Shown piece by piece: positions 44,600 to 56,847 of a DNA stretch of 64,000 nucleotides. Source of the stretch: Pinus tabuliformis (taxonomy: Eukaryota; Streptophyta; Pinopsida; Pinales; Pinaceae); contig CM062817.1 in NCBI GenBank assembly GCA_031772625.1, positions 949,466,327 through 949,530,326 of the forward strand, written 5' to 3'. Both the position numbers and the translations under genes were made by a program. The notes under the pieces were generated by a model. That model saw nothing but the letters and a program-made list of their open reading frames with translations, was not told the DNA's origin and did not search any database. How positions within the stretch are numbered: the first letter of the stretch is position 1; each line of letters begins with the position of its first letter.

Positions 44600-46339
44600 C
44601 TAAATATGCTGGAAATCAGATACATCATCCTGTTTCAATCTTCTATCTACATCTAACTGTACAAGAGAGGATTCATTAAACTTTACATCTCTGTTGATGA
44701 TGATTTTGCGGGTAGTAGGATCCCACAATCTATATCCCTTCGTTCCATCACCATACCCAACAAAGATATACCTTTTAGACTTTGGATCTAATTTAGTTCG
44801 CTGATGTTTAGGCACTAGATCATATGCATCACAACCAAACACTCCGAGTTTAGAATAGTCACAAGGGTGTCCTGTCCATACCTCTTACGGAACCTTGCAG
44901 TCTATTGCCGTTGATGGAGATCGGTTTATCACATAACAAGCGGTTTCCACTGCTTCCGTCCACAACTCCTTCCGCAACCCGGCGTTACTCAGCATACACC
45001 TTGCTCTCTCTAGAAGAGTCCTGTTCATGCGTTCAGCAACTCCATTCTGCTGAGGAGTATAAACCGTGGTCTTATGTCTTTCGATCCCTGCATCCTTGCA
45101 ATAGCTGTCAAACTCCTTGGAGGAAAACTCACCACCATTGTCAGTTCTTAAACATTTTATAGTTCTACCAGTGCTGTTTTCTACCAATGCTCTAAACTGC
45201 TTGAAAACTGTAAAAACATCAGACTTCTTTTTCAACATGTAGACCCAAACTTTCCGAGAATAGTCATCAATGAATGATACAAAATAAGATGAGCCACCAT
45301 ATGACGCTGTAGGGGCTGGACCCCACACATCTGAATGGATATAATCAAGTATGCATTTACTAGTATGTTTGCCTGTTTTAAAATTTTGTTTACTTTGTTT
45401 ACCAAACAGACAATGTTTACAGAAATCCAATTTTCCAGATCTTAGATTAGGAAGTAACTTTCGGTCAACCAAAATTTTCAATCCTCTTTCACTCATATGC
45501 CCCAATCTTTGATGCCATAAGTGAATGGAACTACTGTCATGTTCAGACACAGACACATGATCTGACCCAGTTCTACCTTCTAACTGAAATAGATTTCCTA
45601 CTTTCTTAGCTTTCATCACTAGTAAGATACCTTTATAGATTTTCATAACTCCACCTTGAATTACAGTTTTATATCCATTTGAATCAAGTGCTCCTAATGA
45701 AATCAATTTTTTCCTTAAATCTGGTACATGCCTCACATCAGTTAATATTTTTGTTGTCCCATCAAACATTTGCAGTTGTATGCTCCCAATTCCCACAATA
45801 TTACATGTTACATCATTACCCATGTACACAACACCATCATCAATTGATCTATATGTTTTAAACCAATCTTTATGTATACACATGTGGTTAGATGCCCCGG
45901 AATCTAACAACCAATGTTGATCATGTTTTGACATATTAACTGACAATACTTCATCACTCATACCTGAACCAGATACTGAACCTGTATCTATGGTGTTGGC
46001 TTCCTTCTTTTCTGTCGAAGAACCTTCTTTAGCAGCCTGCTTTCGCTTCCAGCAATCCTTTTTCAGATGTCCAGCCTTGCCACAATGCCAGCACTTCACC
46101 TTGGGCTTCCTTCCTTTGGATTTTGAGCGAGAGTCGCTATGCTTTCCCCCGGAGTGTCTCTCTCGTGAGGGACCTCTGGCCATGATTACCTCTGATGTGG
46201 AGGTGTCTACATTCGACCTCTTCCTCGTCTCCTCAGCCAACAAAGCTCCAACAACATCGTCAAACTCAAGGATATCTGATGTACTAAGGGCACTTTGAGT
46301 TTTCGCCATTTGTATCAACAAAAACACAATAATCTCCAA
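44600..46339 (-). pseudogene. Element D zinc knuckle, protease and integrase
   Basis: From the high-coordinate side, a basic tail comes first, then the CCHC knuckle CWHCGKAGHLKKDC and protease with HWLLDSGASNHMC. The GAG-pre-integrase zinc domain follows with HLWHQRLGHMSERGL and CKHCLFGKQ. The integrase core comes next, with its acidic triad in DYIHSDVWGP, LRTDNGGEF and NGVAERMNRT, then the end of integrase with FGCDAYDLVPKHQRTKLDPK at about 44,600-44,842. Motif wording is that of the Tork/Tnt1 branch of Copia. The copy is broken. Confidence 0.95.
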
Positions 46340-47558
46340 TATCCAACCAGCAATTAAAAAACAAACAAACTGCTTATGCCTTTGTTTTTACACAACAAAA
46401 AAACAACTGCCTATGCCTCTGTACTTTTGCCTTTAAAAAACAAAACTGCCCTATCTTCTTAGAGCTCACCAATCCTGCTGCAAATCTACAGTTTGATCAA
46501 CCAGCAAATATATATTGTGCCGTCGTTATGAATCCAAACACAAGGATCCAGATCATTTGCGTAGGCAAAAAAGTGCATCAAAAAACCTGTGGTCTCTAGA
46601 TTCTGCGTTGACAAAGGCCAGTCAAGGAGTTAAACACCGGCATTCTGCCACATTCCTCTTCCTAAGGAAGGAATCGAGGATTCGTTCCAGAAGAATATCA
46701 CTGCGCTGTTTTATATTACATGGTCATGCTGTTGTTAAACTATATACCCACGCAGTTTTAAAAAATATATCAATGCCGTTTTAGAATATATCCGCATCGT
46801 TTTCAATAAACATTCATGCTGTTTTATATCACTGTTTATTACCATTGGATGCAAACTTTGAAACGCACCGCACAGCAAAACGCACCTCTCATGCCAACTC
46901 CTTACCTACCACGCCAAGCCACTTCCCGCATATATGCAAATTCCGGTGAATTACTTTACATGATATCATAATAAATGAATCTTGACATTAAACACAGTAC
47001 AACGATTCTGAAACCACAGAGATTTTAACATTCTTGATTTGCAATTTTAAAATTTACGGTTCTGTGTTGATTCACGGGCCACCGCAACCTCTTTCAATAG
47101 TGGGCTGGCTAGCCTGGTAACGGCCTTGTTCAATTTGTTGTTATTCTATAAGTAAAGAGCTTTTAGACATTTCATAAGTCAGGAGATAGATTGCTCTGCG
47201 TACAAACCATACCTTTACTAAGCGCAAAGTTGCAGGTTCGCTCCAGCTTCAACGCACAGCCATGTACTCCTCCCAAGTCCACGCCACGCTGTTGGACATT
47301 ACTGCGAACACTCCCTGCCCATCGCCTTTTATTCACGCAGATACAGCTCCACGCAATATACAGCAGGCACCAAACGCCCCAGCGATACAGCTATAAGCTC
47401 TGCGATGAACGCTGAACAGGTCTGCCGCAGCATATCACTGCTGCCCATGCAGCAAGTGATGTTATTCCTCCACGCAGGTAACTAGCTTCACGCAATCTCC
47501 AGCACGCACCAGCGCTCCACCTCCAGACCAAGCTACAATAGTGCCGCTCCTCCAACAA
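46340..47558 (-). other. Element D 5' region, no clear protein
   Basis: This lies between the gag end and the primer site. Words such as TTTTATATTAC and CATGCTGTT repeat loosely at 46,700-46,840. No gag-like core could be read here with confidence. Confidence 0.5.
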
Positions 47559-47570
47559 GCTCTGATACCA
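47559..47570 (-). other. Element D primer-binding site (tRNA-iMet)
   Basis: The minus strand reads TGGTATCAGAGC, the classic site complementary to initiator tRNA-Met, two bases inside the 5' LTR. Confidence 0.95.
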
Positions 47571-47572
47571 AT

Positions 47573-47912
47573 TGTTGGATTAGGTGCACAGTAAAATTAA
47601 TTAAACACAATAGCAGAATAAATCAACAAGCACATAAGACACAGCTTTTAACGTGGTTCACCCAACCAATCTGGGCTACGTCCACCAAACATAGGCATCG
47701 GGAATTTTATTATTCAAATTAGGAGATTACATCAACGAATCCTCACACTCTCTTAGCAAATCATCCGAATGACTGCCTGTTATATAGCATAGAGAATCTA
47801 ACAGCCTCATAACTCCCTCCCAACAACCTGGAGCTAATCTAGGAACTGAATCCCTATTGTTGTCATCCTTCAGAGATTTTTGTCTATTTGACTAAAACAG
47901 AAAATCTCAACA
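47573..47912 (-). repeat. Element D, 5' LTR (right copy)
   Basis: This copy is 340 bp and is flanked on the right by the target duplication CAAAG. It differs from the left LTR at nine positions by eye. Confidence 0.97.
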
Positions 47913-47917
47913 CAAAG

Positions 47918-50250
47918 CTTCCCAGTTTGAATATATGTGGTTCAACAAAAGTAATTTGTTCTCCTACAAGATTTTTTGCTACGAAATAGTAGACTCCTTC
48001 TTCCATTTTTTCATTATTACCTGCTCATTCCATGGTTGAGTTTGTGTTCCAACATTGCGAGTGGTAAGATGAGGTAGAGTCTGAGTAGAAGTACTAATAA
48101 AAATAGGAGCTTCAGATTTAACAATTGTATCAAGAGGCAGAGTTTGAACATATTTACTAATAAGAACAAGAGATTCAAATTTAACAGTTGTTGTAGGCCA
48201 GGGTTCTTGTAGATTAGCTTTGCTTTTTGAAAGTCCTACTAGTTCTTATGTAACACTAGGCCATTCCTTTTCTTTAATTGCAAAAGACATAGGTGCAGGG
48301 GAAACTCCAGGCATTGGGATTTGAATCACTTTGTAGCATGCTTGATCGTAAATATCCCCACATTGGCTACACATATATTCTCTATATTGATCATCTTTTG
48401 TGTTTTTCTCTGCTATGGCCGCTGCACGAGCTAAGGTATACAAATTAAGTTCCCAGTCATAGGCTTCCTTTGCCATTACTAGCTATTGCTTGTAAGCTTC
48501 TAGTTCTGATCTTAGAAACTCATTCTCTTTTAAGAGAGAAGCCATTGTTGGTTGTGGTTGTTGATCTATCATAGGTGTATCAAAAGGGATGACTGATTTT
48601 TGTGTAAGAGTCACAACTTCAGTAGCTGGTTCTTGTGCAGCAGCTACAAAATCATCATCTGATTCTACTTGAAGTAAAGAAAATAATGTTGCTGCACATT
48701 GGGCATTTGATTCCTGTATTTCCAGGACAAATTCAGCAGCTGGTTCTTGTGTTTCAGCTGTAGTTGGTTCTTGTGTAACAACTATAGTTGGTTCTTGTGT
48801 TTTAGCTACTGAATGAGTAGCTGGTTCTTGTGTAACAGTTATTGAATGAGTAGCTGGTTCTTTTGTTTCAGCTAGAGAATGTAAGGAAAATGATGTCGTA
48901 GCACCCTGGGCATCTGGTTCTTGTGTTTCGAGAAAAAAATCAACAATTGGTTCTTATGTTTCAGCTATAGCTGGTTCTTGTGTAACAACTATAGCTAGTT
49001 CTTGTGTTTCAGCTACTTAATGTAAGGAAAATGATGTCGCAACACCCTGGGCATCTGGTTCTTGTGTTTCAGTGCCCGCAGGTGGAACATGTAAAAGTTC
49101 GGGGATTTGGGAGGGTGGAGGTGTACGGGGTTTCAGCAGGATGGTTTTTTGATTTAGGGTAGTGGCAGTAGTTGCTACTATGGTTGAAGTCCTCATCTTC
49201 TTCTAGGTAAAAAGGTAGAAAAATTATCAATTTTCTCCTTTCTTTTTCGAGTATATTTTTGCTCAATAGTGGAATGGGTAGGGCTATTATAAGAATTTGC
49301 TGCTTTGATTGAACCCCTCATTAACTTTCTAGATAAAAAAACAATAGTAGTTTGCTTCCTTCTTTTGCGAGTAGGTGTTTCCTCAGTGATGGAGTAGGGA
49401 GGGTTATCTTGGGAATCATCACTAAGGATATCAACATTAGGAATAGATGATTCTGGTAAATTGTGAGGTAGACTTGGTATGGTAGGAGGGTCAATTAGAT
49501 CAATTGGGTCTTTAGATGGGTTAATAGGTATTTCCGGAGGGTCAATAAGGTTTTGTGGTTGCTCTTCATGGGGGTTTTTAGGGTGTTCAACAACTTCTTG
49601 AGGGTTTATGGGTGGATTGTTTAGGGGAGGGTTTTGTTGGGCAAGACCATTTTGAATGTGTAATTAAACAAGATGGTGATGGGTGAGGGAAAGGAGGGGG
49701 TTTATTACCTATCTACAATAACGCGACATATTTCTAAGACATCTGAGTAGAAAGTAAGGAATATTCACCAGTCTAGCATGTCGTAAATGAGATAACAAGA
49801 CAAATTCATACTGGTAAACTACCTAGTATCGGCCTTCACAGGTAAGGTAGTGCTTGACAAACTTTGCAACTTTCAGCCAAGGAGGCAACAATGAGCTAAG
49901 TCGAACACCCCAGGCTTTAGGCTCAACTTGTTCTCTTGGCAAGAGAAAATCTAGCTGGGCATTAAGAATAATGTGTTTGCGGCTGAACCAGTGAATACCT
50001 GTGACGGGAAGACCCGAAACCTGTGCTATATCATCCTCTGTGACTGAAATCCGAACCCCTTGAACAATAGAATGATCTTCTTGAAGATTCCGAGCACTTT
50101 GAATAACCTATTGTTGATCAAATCCATGGAGCCTCTGAAAATATCCCAGCTAGCCTGTCTGCTAAAAGATTTGGTAGACTTCTGGATACAATTCTAGCAG
50201 GGTTGTTGTGGCGGGTTCGTATCGTATAATAGGACCTCCCATAGCTATTC
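47918..50250 (-). pseudogene. Element C extra ORF, 5' and middle parts
   Basis: From the high-coordinate side, a plant-transposon-type domain (about 49,690-50,230) reads VRISVTEDDIAQVSGLPVTG, then AWGVRLSSLLPPWLKVAKFV, HYLTCEGRY and VNIPYFLLRCL. It matches the extra ORF of element B and the remnant at 5,040-6,240. A proline-rich region follows (about 49,080-49,660). Then comes a stretch of repeated TQEP units (48,620-49,080), and then a charged helix with MASLLKENEFLRSELEAYKQ and AKEAYDWELNLYTLARAAAI (48,246-48,560). It lies between integrase and 3' LTR. No membrane segment suggests an envelope. It is broken, with several breaks, and is interrupted by element D. Confidence 0.7.
48620..49080 (-). 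repeat. Coding repeat of TQEP units
   Basis: The word GGTTCTTGTG (minus strand CACAAGAACC, coding T-Q-E-P) recurs about ten times at spacings from 20 to about 60 bp, mostly within AGCTGGTTCTTGTG or AGTTGGTTCTTGTG. It forms a flexible acidic, proline-bearing linker in the extra ORF of element C. Confidence 0.8.
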
Positions 50251-50689
50251 ATCTTAGTAAAATGCACAGTCACAGAGCTGGGTAACTGCACCCGAATAGA
50301 GTAAATTTTGCAAATGAGGACATGTAAATGATGGTGAAAAGGAGAAATAATGGGTAAAAAGGAGTGACGGTAGTCAATTCGTGTGAAATGATGGATAAAG
50401 TTTCGATACTCCCCCCAACTACACCTGAATTAATGACTTTAAGTGTATGGGGATCATGGTAATAATGAATCGGCATCTTCTCATTAACTACAATTTAATT
50501 GTACTTACATATAAAGTTTACCTCACCTTTACCATTAATTCGTACTTCGAAAAAATATAGTCCCTATTCATAATAGATTTGCAGTAATCATGGGAGAAGG
50601 TAGTTAAAGGATAGAATGTAGCATGAAAAATAAGATAAGTAAGAGAGAAAGAACCGAATAAGATATTTGTATGACAGGAAATGATGAAT

Positions 50690-51005
50690 AGTCCTCTCTT
50701 AGCAAAAAAATGGGCAATGATGAAAAAGTGGTGTTTTAGCGACGGAAAAAATGGGGAAAATGTTGTTGCATGGTGTTGTTTCAGCAATGGGAAAATATTT
50801 TTGAAGAAATGATGTTTCAACAATGGAAAATGGGAAGAAATGTTGTTTTAGCAATGGAAACGATGGGCAAAGTGGTGTTTCAACAATGGGAAAATGGGAA
50901 GAAATAGTGTTTCAGCAACGAAAAAGATGGGGAAAATGTTGCTGCAAAGTGGTGTTTCAGCAATGGGAAAATGGGGAGAGGGGAAGAAATGAGAGGGAAT
51001 GAATG
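50690..51005. repeat. Degenerate repeat of TGTTTCAGCAATGGGAAAAT units
   Basis: The unit recurs about eight times in the spacer between integrase and extra ORF of element C, at spacings of about 30-60 bp (for example near 50,775, 50,810, 50,842, 50,873, 50,907 and 50,953). Its TGTTTCAGCA head is the same as that of the 27 bp repeat in the LTRs of this element. Confidence 0.7.
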
Positions 51006-51360
51006 ATGGGGATGTTGAAGATAAATGGATTGAAGATTAAAGGAGCAATGCTTCACAAGATGAAGCTTGGATCTGCTTGTAGTAAGCTTGTCCTTTCCTG
51101 GTAGGGCTTTTCTGGATCGAGAATCTGCAAAAGAATCAATTGTAACATGCCATCCCTTGGCAGGGATTATTATTAAAAGAAATTTTAATCTAATACTAAG
51201 TATAAAATTCAGAAAAATTAAATGCAGTGAGGGGCAGGAGGCTCCTCTAAAAAGAGATAATGTGAATCTTCCACACATATGGCCTTAAAATCCTCTTTGG
51301 AAATGGGGCGCTAGTATAGACGGAGTCAATGACCATTTATTAATGACGGTGTTTTAGAGT
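51006..51360. other. Element C spacer, no gene
   Basis: Non-coding sequence at the end of integrase. Short frames on both strands are not protein-like. Confidence 0.4.
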
Positions 51361-53830
51361 CATCAATTGTTAGGAGCCTTATCCACTTCGTAAGGTCCTA
51401 GCCATCTTGTATGTAGTTTCCCTTGAAATTCTTTAAACCATGAATCATATAATAAATCCCAATTACCTTTTTGGAATTGCTTGTGCTTGATGATTTTATC
51501 ATGCAATTTTGTTCTTTGTTGTTGAATCATAGTTGTCTGATGAATGGCATCTAATATTTTTTCTTCCAATTCATTAAGCTGTTGCAACCAGGCTGCCTGT
51601 GCATCAGTCAAATCAAGGATAACAGATAAAGCAGTCCTTAAGGTTTTGATTTCAAATTCCACAGGAAAAACAACACTTTTACCATAAACTAATTCATAGG
51701 GAGAGAATCCTGTAGTGTTTCTCCATGTAGTTTTGTAAGCCCATAATGATTCAGGGAGCCTTTGAGACCAATCCTTCCAGTTTTGCTTCACTGTTTTTGT
51801 TAGAATGGCTTCTATTACCTTGTTTGTGCTTTCCACCTGTCCATTGGCTTTGGGGTGATATGGTGTAGTCATTCTATGATGAATATGATATTTTTTAAGG
51901 GTGGATTTAAAACCGTGAGAGGTGAAGGAGGTCCTCCATCTGTGACTAATTCTCTAGGCACTCCAAATCTGACAAAGATATCTTTAAATAAGAAAGCTAG
52001 AACAACTTCTTCAGTAGCTCTAAGGAGTACTTTAGCCTCCACCCATTTGGTCATATAATCTGTGTAGACTAATATATAAACTATTTGATTGGATGGAGGG
52101 TTAATTGGTCCTACAAAATCTAAGGCCCATCTCTAAAATGGTTCAAGTACTACCTGGGGATTTAATGGCATTTCATCCCTATGATTAGGCTGACCCATTC
52201 GCTGACAGCTATCATAGGTTCATACAAATTTCTTTGCATCCTTAAAACGTGAGGACAAATAATACCCCTTCCTGAGAATTTTATGAGCCGTTTTTTTGTT
52301 AGCAAAATGCCCTCCACAAGGGCCGTCATGAAAAGCCTTTAGTATATCATAAACTTCATCTTCTCTAATGCATCTTCTGATTTCTTGATCAACTTCGGTG
52401 TAAAAAAGACACCCACTTATCCAGCTATACCTAGCACTTTGTTGAATGATTTTTCTTTTCTCTCGGTGGGATAGGTGTGGTGGTAACTTCCCTACAACCA
52501 AATAATTGTCAATGTCTGCATACCATGGTGAGTGAGCAGATACTGTAAATAAATATTCATAAGGAAAGGAATAATCTACTGGAGTATTATCATCAAGTGT
52601 TAACCGAGAAAGAAAATCAGCAACTACATTTTCTTTTCCTAGTCGATCTACAATTGTAATATCAAATTCTTGTAATAATAATAAACATATGTTGACTCGA
52701 GCATTCGTAACATATTTGTTCATTAAATATTTAATAGTTGAGTGATCAGTATGGAAAAAAGTAGAATAACCAGTGATGTAATATCGAAATTTATTAATAG
52801 CATAGATAACTGCTTAAAATTCCTTTTCGGTAACTGTGTAGTTAAGTTCAACAGGAGTCATATTCTTACTAATTAAATAGATAGAATAGGGGAGATGATT
52901 TTCCTCTTGTCCCAAGACAGCTTCAATTGCAGTATCTGAAGCATTAGTTGATATATGAAAGGGAAGTGCCCAATCAGGTCCCCATAGAATAGGAGCTGTA
53001 GATAACTGATGTTTAAGTGCATCAAATTCTTCCTGGCAAAGATTAGTCCACTTGAATTCAACATTTTTCATGAGTAATACAAACAAAGGAGAAGCTATTT
53101 TGGAAAAAAATTTGATAAATCTTATGTAATATCCAACATGTCCTAAGAAGCTTCTCACTTCTGTTTGGGTTTTGGGAATAGGAAGGTTCTCAATGACTTG
53201 TATCTTGGATGGATCTACCTAAATTCCTTGAGATGAAATAAAATGTCCAAGTACCACTCCTTCAGTCATCATCATATGACATCTTTTGGTGCTTAAGGAG
53301 AGGTGGGCTTGTATACATCGGTTAAGTACTTTCTCAATATTTTGTAGTGCCTCCTCAAAAGAGACACCATAAGGGGTGAAATCATCCATAAAAATTTCCA
53401 TAGAGTCATTAATCATATCAGAAAAGATTCATATAACTGCTCTTTGAAAGGTTGCTGGTGCATTACATAGCCCAAATTGGAGGACTCTATAAGCAAAGGT
53501 TCCCCTGGGGGTAGTAAAAGTGGTATGATATTGGTCTTGGGGTGCAATTCTGATCTCGTTATACCCACTGAAACCATATAAGAAAGAGAAGAATTGTTTC
53601 CCTGAAAAAATATCTAACACCTGATCAATGAATGGTAATGGAAAGTGATCTTATTGAATGGCTCTATTTAAGGCTCTATAATCTATGCACACTCTCCATT
53701 TCCCATTTTTCTTAGGAACTATTACCAATAGGGAAACCCATTCACTGTCAGATATAGGATATATAAACCCTGCGTTAAGCAATTTTTGAAGTTCCTCTTT
53801 AACAATTTCCCTTAAATTAGGGTTCATTCA
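51361..53830 (-). pseudogene. Element C pol: reverse transcriptase, RNase H, integrase
   Basis: From the high-coordinate side, RT (about 53,160-53,830) has FSGKQFFSFLYGFSGYNEIR, TPRGTFAYRVLQFGLCNAPA and FMDDFTPYG. RNase H (52,500-53,158) has RSFLGHVGYYIRFIKFFSKI and GKENVVADFLSRL. Integrase (51,363-52,450) has KAFHDGPCGGHFANKKTAHK, VRFGVPRELVTDGG, MTTPYHPKANGQVESTNKVI and LWAYKTTWRNTTGFSPYELV. Motifs are close to those of element B. It is broken, with several breaks. Confidence 0.92.
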
Positions 53831-56420
53831 TTTTTGAGGTTGACAGATCGGTCGACAATCCTCCTTAATATAGATACAATGAGTACATAATTCAGGAGAT
53901 ATTCCCTTCATATCTGTATAGTCCCACGTGAATGCCTCCTTAGCTTCAAGAAGTAATTTCATTAATTGCTGTGTTTCAGCAACTGTCAAGTTGGGGTTTA
54001 TATTTAGTGTTTTTTCCAGGTTCAATTTCTACTGGTATACTTTTAGAGGAGATGGTAGTTTATGTTTGAGGTAAGTCTTCAAAATTAATCTTTTCCTGGG
54101 TATTTGACTCAAAAAGTGCAACTAGTTGATTATGCATTCCTGGAGTCACAGAGGAGGGTTCGCGAATAAAATTATTAATTACTTCATTGTCAGTGGCATC
54201 TTTAAGGCTTAAAGCCTGTCCCATTGTCAAGATAGGTTGAGTAGTTTGATCTTCATAGTCCACCCATAAGGAATTATCATTATTAATCAAGGGTGTAGCA
54301 TGAGGGTAGAGAGTAAGCTGTTTGGTATCATATCCATTAGAAATTGTCATTGAACCAGATCTGCAGCTGATAAAGGAATCTGCTGTGGCTAGCCAAGGCC
54401 TACCCAAAATTATAGGATCACCCCCCAACTTTTCTTTAGGTTGTAATACCACAAAATCAGCTGGATAATTCCAGGACTCAATTGAGATGATTAGGTGTTC
54501 AATAACTCCTTCTAGTTTGACTATGGAATGATCAGCTAATTCTAGAATGGTTGGAGTATCTCTGATTCCATTCTTCATTTGTAACAGTTTTTAAGTTTCA
54601 AAAGTCCTAATATTTATAGCAGAGCCTAAGTCTACCAGAACTCGAGGAATTACTATTTTTCCAATTTTCATTATGACAGTAGGATGGCCAGGACCACCAT
54701 ATTTAACTGGAGGGGCTTTACCTGACATTAGTGTAGATAGATCACCCATGACATGGACTGTGAGGGGATATTTAGTTTTCTTACCGGTTTTCTTAACACA
54801 AATGTTTCACATAGTTATGGAATAAATTGGTACATCTCTTAGGTTTTGTAATGGTGGAATTTTGATGTAGAGATTTTGTAATTCCCCTAGAAGATTGAAA
54901 GTAGGTGGCTCAGGCATTTTAGTCAAAGCTAAACACTCAGGGAATGATGGTTCTACTGTTTCAGCAACAATATTAGAGGGTGGTTATACCTCTTTAGGTG
55001 AATCATGATTTTTTGTTTCTTCTTTATCAGAATCAGAAGAGGTAACATCATCAATGATAGGTTCTACTATTTTTCCATATTGTAAATGAATATCATTACA
55101 CTGTGCAGGGAAAACAGAAATAATAGGTTGGTTTTGAATATCGATAAACTGCACAACCTTATTATTGGGGTTGGGGTTAGGTTGTATAGGTAGTTGGGGC
55201 CACATCATTTGATTATTCAGTGGAGTACCTGATGGTAAAGGGAGTGGTTGCTGAAATTGTGATTGAAATTGAGGAAATTGATTTGGAAATGGGGGTCGTT
55301 AACCTCTCCAATTTGGATTTCACTGGTTAAAATGAGGAGGTCGTTGTGGAGGCCAAGGAGTCCACATTGCTGGGTCTACAAAGGGAGGGTTTGTTTGTTT
55401 CATGGGTGGGTAATTCATTTGATTGAATGGTGGGTATTGCATTAGGTTAAAGGGAGGGTAATTTGCTTGACTAAAAGAAGGATAATTATTCCAACGATTA
55501 GAAGATGTAAATGGCATATTAGGATTCATACCTTGTCCTCGCGGTTTCCATTACCTTCTTTGTGTCAACAAATAGAAAGCTTTAGCTTCTTCATTAGTTG
55601 GTTGTAATGCTACCTTGATTCCTGGTAAAGAAGGGCATTTTTGTGTTTCATGATCCTTATCACAAAGGGTGCATATTGGCATTTTGTCCAATGGGCATTC
55701 CCTTAGTGGGTGCTTTTCTCTGCATTTAGGACAAAAGATGGATAGAGCCACTTTTGCTTTGGCTCGTTTCTTTTTAATATGCAAGGTGTCAATTTGTGAA
55801 GAAAAAGAACTTAACATTTCAGTTTTAAAATCCTCAAGTAAATAACCTATTTCAACTCTTTTTGCTCCTCCACTAGCTGATTTTTGAACTCTTGAAAATG
55901 TGGTATCCCTACTATTTGTTCTATTCCTTGCAGCTCCTCTTGAAAATATTTTAATAATTTCACCATCCCTTACTCCTTTTAATAATATTGTTTTAAGAAT
56001 ATCTTTACTTACATCAGGCTGACTGGATCTTTGTAGATTATACTATAGCCTTTCCACAAAGTCCTCCAGATTTTCATCCTCTTTCTGTATAATCTTGAAT
56101 ATTTCCTCTCTTTTTTCTGTCATTCGACAATAGTCTTGATATTTGTGTAGAAATTTCTGTTTCATCTGATCCAATGTTGTGATTACATGACCTCCAAGAC
56201 TTATGAACCATCTTAATTCATTTCCCTTTAATGTTGCTGGAAATAGATTTAATTTTTGAGCATTAGTAATGAAATCATAACTTCTACATAATATATCAAA
56301 CTTGAAAAGGAATTCATCAGGATCTTCAGAAGATAAACCATGAAAGTTAGGTAAAGCTGAAAGTGTGATATTCTTCATAAGAGCTACTCCTCTAGGAATA
56401 TCACCAATGGGAAATCCTAA
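53831..56420 (-). pseudogene. Element C gag and protease
   Basis: The gag core (56,043-56,378) reads LPNFHGLSSEDPDEFLFKFD and FPATLKGNELRWFISLGGHV. Two cysteine clusters, CPKCREKHPLRECPL and CTLCDKDHETQKC, lie at 55,551-55,817. A YPPFNQ-type repeat region at 55,320-55,529 replaces the QPY tract of element B. Protease-related sequence (54,060-54,900) has PTILELADHSIVKLEGVIEH and LGGDPIILGRPWLATADSFI. The linker to RT (about 53,830-54,025) has AFTWDYTDMKGISPELCTHC. It is broken. The part order equals that of element B, and both share the same unusual gag zinc clusters. Confidence 0.9.
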
Positions 56421-56826
56421 GGTAGGAAAAGAGTTTTAATCATTTACCTCTCCTTCTACCTATTCTTCATGGACCAGCTCTTCATTATACCCCTCCATGA
56501 TTTCTTCTATTTGTTCCCCTACTGCACTTGCTCGATCCCCAATGTTTCTTGCTGGTTTGTCAACCATTTCAGGGCTACAAATCTCTTCCCCTATTTCAAA
56601 GTTCACATGAAAGGAAGGTTGAGGCTTTGGTTTTCGGGAGCTTGGTCACTGAGGAACATAAAATTCAGATTTTGATAAAATCTCGTCGATAAAAGTCTTT
56701 CTTCCTCCTCCCCTTCCTCTGGCCCTGCCATCTGTAGGGTTAGTTTTCTTGGGGGCTCCGCATCCTTGCATGCAATCTATACATCTAAAGGAAAAACATA
56801 AATTCTTTTAAAATCTATAATTGCCT

Positions 56827-56844
56827 TCCCCGACAATGACACCA
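56827..56844 (-). other. Element C primer-binding site (tRNA-Asp type)
   Basis: The minus strand reads TGGTGTCATTGTCGGGGA, three bases inside LTR3. It is close to TGGCGCCGTTGCCGGGGA. The same site is found again between LTR1 and LTR2. Confidence 0.85.
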
Positions 56845-56847
56845 AAA

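Larger units (their letters stand above)
42432..47912 (-). mobile_element. Element D: Copia LTR retrotransposon (Tork/Tnt1-like) inserted in element C
   Basis: LTRs of 340 bp lie at 42,432-42,771 and 47,573-47,912, with TGTTGGAT...CTCAACA ends. The target duplication CAAAG is intact at 42,427-42,431 and 47,913-47,917. The minus-strand order is LTR, tRNA-Met primer site, zinc knuckle, protease, integrase, RT, RNase H, polypurine tract, LTR. Integrase before RT is the Copia order. LTRs differ at 9 of 340 positions by eye (2.6%), roughly 6-13 million years at an assumed 1-2 changes per 10^9 sites per year. It is the youngest LTR element here. It is broken, with only a few breaks in pol. Confidence 0.97.

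Noticed and set aside
50518-51278. Two minus-strand frames of 101 and 132 codons rich in F, H, L and S
   Set aside because: They are produced by the TGTTTCAGCAATGGG repeat array in the spacer of element C.
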